A stretch of 5,743 nt of DNA. It comes from an uncultured Anaerolineales bacterium. GTDB lineage: Bacteria; Chloroflexota; Anaerolineae; Anaerolineales; UBA11657. Made by a program: the position numbers and the translations under genes. Location: assembly GCA_913031335.1 (NCBI GenBank), contig CAJWGI010000105.1, forward strand, positions 1-5,743. The letters are read 5' to 3'. The notes under the pieces were generated by a model that did not search any database, was not told the origin of the DNA, and saw only the letters and a list, made by a program, of their open reading frames with translations. This document shows positions 1 to 5,342 of the stretch, piece after piece; positions within the stretch are counted from its first letter, which is position 1, and every line of letters starts with the position of its first letter.

Positions 1-30
1 CACGCTGAACGCCAGGTGGTCATGGAATAG
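1..30 (+). CDS. Possible 3' end of an upstream gene (9 codons plus stop)
   Basis: Reading from base 1 gives HAERQVVME followed by TAG at 28-30. The stop overlaps the Shine-Dalgarno site of the next gene, the tight junction expected inside an operon. Nine codons are too few to identify a product. From the downstream maturation and electron-transfer genes I infer that a molybdopterin oxidoreductase catalytic subunit could end here, but nothing in these residues proves it, and the open frame could be chance. Confidence 0.4.
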   Translation, partial: HAERQVVME

Positions 31-34
31 GAGG
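29..34 (+). promoter_or_regulatory. Strong Shine-Dalgarno site for the small gene at 42
   Basis: A perfect AGGAGG lies 7 bases before the ATG at 42 and overlaps the TAG that may close the upstream gene. It fixes the start at 42 rather than the in-frame ATG at 60, which has only a weak AGGA too close to it. The overlap suggests translational coupling with the upstream gene. Confidence 0.8.
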
Positions 35-41
35 CAATAAC

Positions 42-281
42 ATGGCGAAAGTAGGAACAATGGACACCAAACCTATCCGGGTTGATTACATGAATGGCGA
101 TTACAACAATGCGTATGATTTGATTACTGAAGCCGGGGTCAAGATTGTGTACAAGACCGTGGCTGGCGTCGAACCGTACCATGCCACAATCCATCTTGGG
201 ACTGTAGAAGACCAAGACGAAGCCACCAAATTGCTGGAGGAATCCGGCATTGGGTGGTCTTTGCCCACACCGTTTTATTAG
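42..281 (+). CDS. Small hypothetical protein, ACT/ferredoxin-like fold pattern
   Basis: I do not recognise this 79-residue protein. It has no cysteines, no signal peptide and no membrane segment, and it is acidic overall. Read by eye, its secondary structure alternates: strand (IRVDYM, about 12-17), helix (about 22-31), strand (VKIVYKTV, 33-40), strand (YHATIHLG, 46-53), helix (about 57-68), short strand (IGWSLP, 70-75). This beta-alpha-beta-beta-alpha-beta order is that of small ACT-type or ferredoxin-like regulatory domains, but it is a pattern match, not a homology. A perfect AGGAGG precedes the ATG. It sits first among the Mo-enzyme accessory genes, so it may be a small partner or regulator of the oxidoreductase. 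It lacks the C-terminal Gly-Gly of MoaD/ThiS proteins, so it is not a sulfur carrier of that type. The gene is very likely real; its function is unknown. Confidence 0.8.
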   Translation: MAKVGTMDTKPIRVDYMNGDYNNAYDLITEAGVKIVYKTVAGVEPYHATIHLGTVEDQDEATKLLEESGIGWSLPTPFY

Positions 282-390
282 ACCGGTGGACGGGTTGGTG
301 GATAGATAGACGGGTAATGCGGGTAGAACGGTAGTTACAGGAGTAACTTGGGGTTTCGCTGTTCACCTTACATCCTCCGAAAGGCGCGCA
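282..390 (+). other. Intergenic gap with short imperfect repeats
   Basis: This is the longest non-coding gap in the window. GGTGGA occurs at 285-290 and 297-302, GACGGGT at 289-295 and 309-315, and GCGGGT at 320-325, giving a G-rich, loosely repeated stretch. A small perfect inverted repeat follows at 333-348. There is no T-tract after it, so a rho-independent terminator is not supported, and I found no convincing -35/-10 pair. The gap could carry an operator, an RNA processing site or nothing. Confidence 0.4.
333..348. repeat. Perfect 6-bp inverted repeat (possible operator or small hairpin)
   Basis: AGTTAC (333-338), a 4-base spacer AGGA, then GTAACT (343-348). The symmetry is exact and lies 42 bases before the torD-like start codon. 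It could be a dimeric regulator site or a weak hairpin. An inverted repeat of this size is not very improbable by chance in a gap of this length. Confidence 0.3.
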
Positions 391-1293
391 ATGAATCAAT
401 CTACATCACGCGCGGGCGCCTTCGATGCAACTGCGCATTCCGACGTCAATCCCGAAAAGCCCGGCGCGACTTTTGGCGAATTGGCGCGCATTTTCGTTGA
501 CCGGCGTGACGTCAAGTTCTGGCAAGCGGAGGGTCCCCAGCACAACTATCTGTACTGGGTGCGGGCTATGCTTTCCCAGGAGATTGAACCGCCGCCGCTG
601 ATCTCTCGCATAGTGCCATATCCCCAGAATGAAGTGGAGAAGTTGCGGTTTGCACGGGCGCGGGAAGAGGTGTACGGGTTTTTGGGCCGCGCTTTTGAGT
701 ATCCCGACGCAGCCTTGCTGGGCGACATCACCACGGCGACCTTCGTCGAGCGTGTGGCGGGACAGTTCCGTGAACTGGCCAACAACGATGAGGTCAACGC
801 GGGCTTGACGCTCTGGCTTCAGGCTGCCGGGAAGGATGGAGCGCTGCTTGGCGATTCTGGGTTGGGCGTGCTGCGCGAAGCGTACACTAAAATTGTCTAC
901 GACTCGAACTTGCCATGCATTCCGCCCTACCAGTCGGTCTATTACAACGAGCACCATGTAAATGGAAAACAGGCTCGTACCGCCGCCGCTTGCTACCGAA
1001 CGGCGGGGTTGGGCATCGAGAACGGTGATATGCCAGATCACATCGCAATTGAATGCGAGTTCGCCGCCTTTCTGGCGGGGAAAGAGGCGGTAGCCTGGAA
1101 GTGCGACCAGCGCGCAGTGGCGCAGCAGGCCGAGGAGACACTGACCGACTTCCTGCGAGAACATGTTGTCTCTTGGGGCGGCAAGTTTTGCGCCGACCTG
1201 CAGCAGCTGGCTAAGGTTGATTTCTACAGGGCTGTTGCCCGCCTTGGCGCCGGACTTTTCAATGATGAACTGCTGCGCCTGAGTGATGCGTAA
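391..1293 (+). CDS. TorD/DmsD-family molybdoenzyme chaperone
   Basis: Cytoplasmic all-helical chaperone of the TorD family. It binds the apo form of a molybdopterin oxidoreductase and holds it ready for insertion of the bis-MGD cofactor. The family core begins near residue 81 (KLRFARAREEVYGFLGRAF) and keeps the hallmark blocks: PPYQSVYYNE at 178-187; the PDHIAIECEF segment at 215-224, matching the usual E.PDH...EL.F motif; and the C-terminal helix pair FLREHVVSWGGKF...AKVDFYRAVARL at 254-285. At 300 residues it is longer than typical members (about 200). The excess is an aromatic-rich N-terminal stretch of about 80 residues that I cannot assign. The ATG at 391 has a GAAAGG site (379-384) at good spacing; an internal Met60 is a less likely start. 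The linked fdhD and moeA agree with a Mo/W enzyme client. The exact client is unknown, so no gene symbol is given. Confidence 0.9.
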   Translation: MNQSTSRAGAFDATAHSDVNPEKPGATFGELARIFVDRRDVKFWQAEGPQHNYLYWVRAMLSQEIEPPPLISRIVPYPQNEVEKLRFARAREEVYGFLGRAFEYPDAALLGDITTATFVERVAGQFRELANNDEVNAGLTLWLQAAGKDGALLGDSGLGVLREAYTKIVYDSNLPCIPPYQSVYYNEHHVNGKQARTAAACYRTAGLGIENGDMPDHIAIECEFAAFLAGKEAVAWKCDQRAVAQQAEETLTDFLREHVVSWGGKFCADLQQLAKVDFYRAVARLGAGLFNDELLRLSDA

Positions 1294-1307
1294 TTCGGAC
1301 ATTGCAT

Positions 1308-1321
1308 GTCTCTAAAGAGAC
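1308..1321 (+). repeat. Small hairpin just ahead of the ferredoxin gene start
   Basis: GTCTC (1308-1312), loop TAAA, then GAGAC (1317-1321) form a perfect 5-bp stem ending 7 bases before the ATG at 1329. The only purine-rich Shine-Dalgarno-like stretch for that start (AAAGAGA, 1314-1320) lies in the loop and 3' arm, so folding would hide it. A role in tuning translation is inference only; the stem is short. Confidence 0.3.
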
Positions 1322-1328
1322 AACCCTT

Positions 1329-1871
1329 ATGACTTCTGTTCCGTTGCACGTGAGCGGAATGCTCAACGAGATGAGTGCGCAATACACGCGCGATATCATC
1401 GTGGACGCAGCCAAGTGCACGGCCTGCATGGATTGCGTTGAAGCCTGCAAGCAAGCCGTTGCGCACGAACACAAGACGACGGAGCCCACCGCGCGAATCA
1501 GCATCAGGAAGGCGACTGCGGAGGGGGGAATAAACCTACCGCAATTGTGCAAGAATTGCGCTGAGGCGCCGTGTGTGGTCGCTTGTATGACCGGCTGCCG
1601 AATACGTGATGTCAGCGGCTGGGTCACGACTGATTACGAACGCTGCGTTGGTTGTTGGATGTGCGTGATGACATGCCCTTTTGGCGTTATCGGCGCGGTG
1701 CATGAAGACAAGATGGCGCGCAAGTGCGATGGCTGTACCTCTCACGAGGTGCCGCCGTGTGTCGCTGTGTGCAAGCCGCAAGCACTGCGGGTAAGGAGCT
1801 ACGGCAGCTTTGCTCAAGAGCGCCGGCAGGCTTACTCCCGACGCGCGCGCGTGACAGCCTTGCCGGGATAA
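1329..1871 (+). CDS. 4x[4Fe-4S] ferredoxin-like electron-transfer subunit (CooF/HycB/DmsB type)
   Basis: Electron-wire subunit of 180 residues that would relay electrons between a catalytic subunit and its redox partner. Sixteen cysteines fall in four sets: 30/33/36/40 (CTACMDCVEAC), 74/77/82/86 (CKNCAEAPCVVAC), 106/109/112/116 (CVGCWMCVMTC) and 133/136/144/148 (CDGCTSHEVPPCVAVC). This is the arrangement of the DmsB/HycB/CooF family, enough for four cubane clusters. Cys90 is extra. There is no twin-arginine signal and no C-terminal membrane helix, so it is cytoplasmic, unlike the membrane-anchored FdnH type. A TTG at 1302 extends the frame by nine codons, but the ATG at 1329 has the better-placed purine-rich site (1314-1320). 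Met11 and Met15 also remain possible starts, since the first cluster begins only at residue 30. It starts 35 bases after the chaperone gene and ends one base before fdhD, indicating one transcript. CooF-like ferredoxins paired with an FAD oxidoreductase, as here, are also known beside CO dehydrogenases. Confidence 0.9.
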   Translation: MTSVPLHVSGMLNEMSAQYTRDIIVDAAKCTACMDCVEACKQAVAHEHKTTEPTARISIRKATAEGGINLPQLCKNCAEAPCVVACMTGCRIRDVSGWVTTDYERCVGCWMCVMTCPFGVIGAVHEDKMARKCDGCTSHEVPPCVAVCKPQALRVRSYGSFAQERRQAYSRRARVTALPG

Positions 1872-1872
1872 C

Positions 1873-2643
1873 ATGGCTTATCACGTAGAGTATGCGGAAG
1901 ACCGCCCGCTCCCGCAGGAATCAATGTGGGCTCTGGTCGTCAACGATAAGCCTTGGGTTACGCTGTTATGTACTCCGGAGAAGCTAGACTATTTGGCGCT
2001 TGGCTTTCTTGCGGGAGAGGGATTGATCTCTTCATTGGAAGATGTGGCGACGCTTGAAATCAGCGATGGCGTTGCCGGGGCCGGGAATGCGATTATGGTG
2101 GGGCTGTGCGATGGCAACAAGCAGCTTCCCAGCCAACGGGTCGTCACGTCAGGATGTAGCGGTGGAGTTACCTTTGATCTGGGCGAGAAGCTACATCCAT
2201 TGAATTCACATCAGGTCATAACACCGCAGCAGATATATAAATTGATGCAGGCAATGCAACGGGGCACGGTTGAGTATCGTCGGACGCGAGGCTTGCACAG
2301 TGCCGCACTGGCGAACCAAGAATCCGTTCTGGCGCTCGCGGAAGACATAGGCCGGCACAACGCGCTCGACAAAATTTGGGGTGAGTGCCTTGCACGTGAG
2401 ATCAAGACACGCAATCGTTTGTTGCTCACAAGCGGACGGATATCGTCTGAGATGCTACGAAAGGCGATCAAAATGCGCACCCCGATTGTTGTCTCGAGAA
2501 CCGCTCCCACTGACCTCTCAGTTCAGGTGGCGCGGCGGTTGAACGTGACCATTATCGGTTACGTGCGTGGCAAGCGCATGCGTGTATATTCCGGCCGTCA
2601 GCGCGTCAATGCTTCGGAGGTTCCAACAAGGGTGGAGAGGTAA
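1873..2643 (+). CDS. fdhD: FdhD, sulfurtransferase for formate dehydrogenase maturation
   Basis: FdhD takes persulfide sulfur from a cysteine desulfurase (IscS in E. coli) and passes it to the bis-MGD cofactor of formate dehydrogenases, which is needed for activity. Visible hallmarks: the TPEKLDYLALGFLAGEG block at 34-50, the active-site loop RVVTSGCSGG at 89-98, the RGLHSAAL segment at 139-146, EDIGRHNALDK at 157-167, and the C-terminal SGRISSEM and RTAPTDLSV blocks at 187-217. The length of 256 residues is close to the family norm. The loop holds one cysteine (Cys95), aligned with the essential first cysteine of the E. coli CxxC motif; the second position is Gly98. The ATG follows the preceding TAA after one base and has no strong Shine-Dalgarno site, so translation is probably coupled to the ferredoxin gene. 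FdhD implies a formate dehydrogenase-like client, although related Mo/W enzymes may also use it. Confidence 0.95.
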   Translation: MAYHVEYAEDRPLPQESMWALVVNDKPWVTLLCTPEKLDYLALGFLAGEGLISSLEDVATLEISDGVAGAGNAIMVGLCDGNKQLPSQRVVTSGCSGGVTFDLGEKLHPLNSHQVITPQQIYKLMQAMQRGTVEYRRTRGLHSAALANQESVLALAEDIGRHNALDKIWGECLAREIKTRNRLLLTSGRISSEMLRKAIKMRTPIVVSRTAPTDLSVQVARRLNVTIIGYVRGKRMRVYSGRQRVNASEVPTRVER

Positions 2644-2678
2644 TAAGTGGTGCTTGTGTGGTCTCTGACGCGCAGCAT

Positions 2679-2684
2679 GGAGGT
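2679..2684 (+). promoter_or_regulatory. Shine-Dalgarno site that sets the flavoprotein start at 2694
   Basis: GGAGGT sits about 10 bases before GTG at 2694. The longer frame from GTG at 2658 has no comparable site and would place this sequence inside the coding region. The protein from 2694 begins MRYVIIGNS, the usual beginning of this flavoprotein family, just ahead of its FAD-binding strand. Confidence 0.75.
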
Positions 2685-2693
2685 GCGTTCATT

Positions 2694-3995
2694 GTGCGAT
2701 ACGTGATAATCGGAAACTCTTACGCCGCTGTTGGCGCGGTCGAATCTATCCGTGAAGTCGATCGGCGCGGAGATATCATTATTATCTCCGATGAACCCTA
2801 TCGCGCGTATGGGCGGCCGCTGATCACCTATTGGATCGGTGGCACGGTGCGTGAAGACCAGATGGACTATCGGCCACAGCATTGGTACGAAAGCAACCGC
2901 GTTGAGACCATGCTGGGGAGAAAGGTGGCGCGGGTGGAACCCGGGGAAAGGCAAGTTGTGCTCGAAGTTGGGGAGAGGGTCTCATATGATCGTTTGTTGA
3001 TTGCCACTGGCGGCACTCCAATTATACCCCCGATAGAAGGGGTTGATGCCGAAGGGTTGTTCACAATGACTCGTTTTGACGATGCCAAAGCATTTAAAAC
3101 TTGGGTAGATCAGGACCACGTAAAGGCCGGAGTTAGCATTGGGGCCGGTCTCATAGGTTTGAGCGTTTTCAAGGCCATGAAGGGAATCGATGTGCGACTG
3201 ACGCTAGTCGAGCTGCTCGACCGCGTGCTTGGTCTGGCGATGGACTACGAATCAAGCGCGATGATTGAAGAAGAATTGGCTAGAGCCGGGGTGGAAGTCC
3301 GCACGTCCACTGCCGCCGAGGCTATTCTCAAGGATGACGAGGGCCGCGTGAGAGCGGTACGCCTGAAAGGTGGGGAAGAACTGGCCTGTCAGACCGTGGT
3401 GATGGCGGTTGGGGTGCGCCCAAATGTGGACTTCTTGGAGGGCAGTGGAGTCGCCATTAATCGAGGAGTAATCGTGGATGAAGGCATGCGCACCAGTATC
3501 GCAGATGTTTTCGCGGCCGGGGACGTCGTTGAATCCAAGAACGTCCTCAGCGGAGAGAACCAGGTTATTGCCATTTTGCCGATTGCCTACGAGCATGGGC
3601 GTGTGGCCGGTTGGAACATCGCCGGGCAAGACCGGGTATACCCTGGCGGGATTCCGCTCAATTCGTTGCCGATTTTCGAATTGTCCTTGATGACAATGGG
3701 AATCACCCTGACTGACGACCGGCCCGGGCTGGATGTGCTGGTGCACACCGGGGAGCGGGTGTATCGCAAATTGGTTTTCGATGGAGGGCGGTTGGTGGGA
3801 GCCATTCTGGTGGGTGACGTGGCCCACGGTGGCGTGTTGACCTGGCTCATTCGCAGCCAGCTTCCGGTGATGTGTGATCGGCAGCTTCTGCTGAAAGGTG
3901 ACCCGCTGGAGCTGGAGGCTTCCCGCCAACTGATTGCCGCCGGGGAGAATTCCGATTGGTCGCGCGAAGCCACCCCTGAGCTGCCGGTGCGATAA
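2694..3995 (+). CDS. FAD-dependent NAD(P)H oxidoreductase (FNOR-like, pyridine nucleotide-disulfide reductase fold)
   Basis: Cytoplasmic flavoprotein of 433 residues that would exchange electrons between NAD(P)H and the neighbouring iron-sulfur proteins. It has an N-terminal FAD-binding strand-turn-helix (VIIGNSYAAVGA, 4-15), then YRAYGRPLITY (36-46), the ATGG stretch at 104-107, an NAD(P)-binding motif (SIGAGLIGL, 148-156), the second FAD motif (ADVFAAGDVVES, 270-281) and the LPIAYEHGR helix start at 295-303. The last ~110 residues form an interface-type C-terminal domain. The GNS turn replaces the classical GxGxxG, and the YGRPLITY segment lacks the redox cysteine of NADH oxidases and CoA-disulfide reductases. 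It therefore probably passes electrons to Fe-S clusters rather than reducing a disulfide. This type occurs beside CooF-like ferredoxins and CO dehydrogenases in anaerobes, matching its neighbour here. The GTG at 2694 is chosen because of the GGAGGT upstream. Choice of NADH or NADPH cannot be read from the sequence. Confidence 0.88.
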   Translation: MRYVIIGNSYAAVGAVESIREVDRRGDIIIISDEPYRAYGRPLITYWIGGTVREDQMDYRPQHWYESNRVETMLGRKVARVEPGERQVVLEVGERVSYDRLLIATGGTPIIPPIEGVDAEGLFTMTRFDDAKAFKTWVDQDHVKAGVSIGAGLIGLSVFKAMKGIDVRLTLVELLDRVLGLAMDYESSAMIEEELARAGVEVRTSTAAEAILKDDEGRVRAVRLKGGEELACQTVVMAVGVRPNVDFLEGSGVAINRGVIVDEGMRTSIADVFAAGDVVESKNVLSGENQVIAILPIAYEHGRVAGWNIAGQDRVYPGGIPLNSLPIFELSLMTMGITLTDDRPGLDVLVHTGERVYRKLVFDGGRLVGAILVGDVAHGGVLTWLIRSQLPVMCDRQLLLKGDPLELEASRQLIAAGENSDWSREATPELPVR

Positions 3996-4061
3996 GCCAA
4001 AGCGTTCTCAGTTATCAATCCTTCACGCACCCCGATTAGCAGCGAACAAACCCATCCCCTT

Positions 4062-5321
4062 GTGACCCTCTTTGGGGAGGACTACAGGAGGAAGACGCGG
4101 CAATGTGTTTCATGCAACCTGTGCAAGGAGTTCTGCCCGGTGTTTCCGGATTTGTTCGCGCTGCTGCAGCGAGAATTCGGGGACGGAGAAAAGGTCTCGG
4201 CCGACAGATACGCGGATATTGTGGATGCGTGCTGGTTGTGCGGACGTTGCCAATTGCGCTGCCCCGCAGATCTCGGGATTTCGCGGCAGGTGATGAGAAT
4301 GCGCTTGGACGCGGGACGCGCTACCGCAGCTGACTCGTACAGAGGACGGCACGCAGAAGATTGGATGCTCGCGCGCCCGCAGGAAGTTGGGCGGATTTCT
4401 GCAAGGGTTGCTCCGCTGGCGAACGCCATTTTGCGTAGCATCCCGATGCGGGGCCTACTGGAACGACTTACCGGAATTGACCGACGCGCAGAGCCGCCGC
4501 GTGTTCAGCCACGTAGTTTCCGGCGTTGGTTTTCTGCCCGCAGAAGCGGGGGGCGCTTGGCGCGCGGAATAGCCAAAAAGGATAGACGCAACCCGAGGAC
4601 ATCGCATCAAAGGCGCGTCGCGTATTTCATAGGCTGTCATGTCGATTATTATGGTGCGTCAGTCGGGCGGGCAGCCGTAACGGTGCTGGAGAAGTGCGGC
4701 GTGGAAGTCCTCTGCCCGGACTTTCGCTGTTGCGGGATGCCACAGCTCGCCGCAGCTGACGGTGCGCGCGCTGGGGTGAATGCGCGCTTCAATATAGAGA
4801 AATTCTCCCGGCTGATTGAATCCGGTTACGAAATAGTCACCAGTTGCGCAACGTGCACTCTTGCCCTCACGCAGCACTACCCGGAGTTCTGGCCTTCCGT
4901 TGCGAGCGAGGCGCTGGCCGCGCACACGTGGGACGTTTTCAGCTACCTTAATAGCATGTGCCAGAGGAGGCAATTGCCTTTGGATCTGCGCCCGCTGAGG
5001 CGCTCGGTGCTGTACCATTACCCTTGCCATGCCCGCTCGCAGAGATACGGAAATAACGTGATAGACCTGCTGCGCCTTATACCGCAACTTACGGTCGACT
5101 ACGCAGCCATGGCCTGCTGCGGAATGGGAGGTACCCACGGTTTCAAGCGACGTCACTACGAGCAATCTCAGCAGCAAGCGCGCAAGACGATGCAGTTTCT
5201 TGAGGAGGCACAGCCGGATTGCGTTGTTTCTGATTGTCCCATGTGCGTGCATCGCATTGGCAAGGAAAGTGGCATTCAGACTGTGCACCCGGTGGAGTTG
5301 CTGGATGAGGCGAGCTGCTAA
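4062..5321 (+). CDS. GlpC/HdrD-like iron-sulfur protein with two CCG domains
   Basis: Protein of 419 residues resembling the C subunit of anaerobic glycerol-3-phosphate dehydrogenase and the heterodisulfide reductase D subunit. The N-terminal part carries two CxxCxxCxxxC motifs for [4Fe-4S] clusters (Cys15/18/21/25 and Cys57/60/63/67). Two complete CCG (cysteine-rich) domains follow: Cys192, CC223-224, C262/C265; and Cys322, CC352-353, C392/C395. In HdrB/HdrD such domains bind non-cubane [4Fe-4S] clusters that handle disulfides; in GlpC-like proteins they serve electron transfer to quinone. Between the halves is a strongly basic linker (about 141-185, 15 Arg and 2 Lys against 2 acidic residues). 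There are no membrane helices. The GTG at 4062 is the first standard start in frame after the flavoprotein stop, 66 bases away, but it has no clear Shine-Dalgarno site. The conserved cysteines begin 15 residues in, so no later start is possible. It likely receives or delivers electrons for the flavoprotein and ferredoxin; its terminal partner is unknown. Confidence 0.9.
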   Translation: MTLFGEDYRRKTRQCVSCNLCKEFCPVFPDLFALLQREFGDGEKVSADRYADIVDACWLCGRCQLRCPADLGISRQVMRMRLDAGRATAADSYRGRHAEDWMLARPQEVGRISARVAPLANAILRSIPMRGLLERLTGIDRRAEPPRVQPRSFRRWFSARRSGGRLARGIAKKDRRNPRTSHQRRVAYFIGCHVDYYGASVGRAAVTVLEKCGVEVLCPDFRCCGMPQLAAADGARAGVNARFNIEKFSRLIESGYEIVTSCATCTLALTQHYPEFWPSVASEALAAHTWDVFSYLNSMCQRRQLPLDLRPLRRSVLYHYPCHARSQRYGNNVIDLLRLIPQLTVDYAAMACCGMGGTHGFKRRHYEQSQQQARKTMQFLEEAQPDCVVSDCPMCVHRIGKESGIQTVHPVELLDEASC

Positions 5322-5342
5322 GATAAGGGTGATCGTCAGCGC

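Noticed and set aside
42..281. Small protein as a MoaD/ThiS-type sulfur carrier
   Set aside because: It ends in PTPFY without the C-terminal Gly-Gly required for sulfur transfer.
406..1302. A 298-residue minus-strand open frame almost fully opposite the TorD-like gene
   Set aside because: The plus-strand frame has clear TorD motifs; the antisense translation shows no recognisable domain and is a by-product of GC-rich codon usage.
2658..2693. Twelve-codon upstream extension of the flavoprotein from GTG at 2658
   Set aside because: It has no Shine-Dalgarno site and would contain the good GGAGGT that serves the GTG at 2694, where the family's usual N-terminus begins.
2768..2790. Perfect 8-bp inverted repeat (CGGAGATA, 7-base spacer, TATCTCCG) early in the flavoprotein gene
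   Set aside because: It lies in codons for a conserved strand of the FAD domain, and roughly one such repeat is expected by chance in a window this size.
3252..3929. A 225-residue minus-strand open frame inside the flavoprotein gene
   Set aside because: It lies opposite conserved FAD/NAD-binding sequence, and its translation shows no motif or plausible start context.
4103..4333. A 76-residue plus-strand frame starting at an ATG preceded by AGGAGG
   Set aside because: It overlaps, in another frame, the conserved [4Fe-4S] cysteines of the GlpC/HdrD-like protein, and its translation has no recognisable features.
4659..5288. A 209-residue minus-strand open frame inside the GlpC/HdrD-like gene
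   Set aside because: It is antisense to both conserved CCG domains; its translation is featureless.
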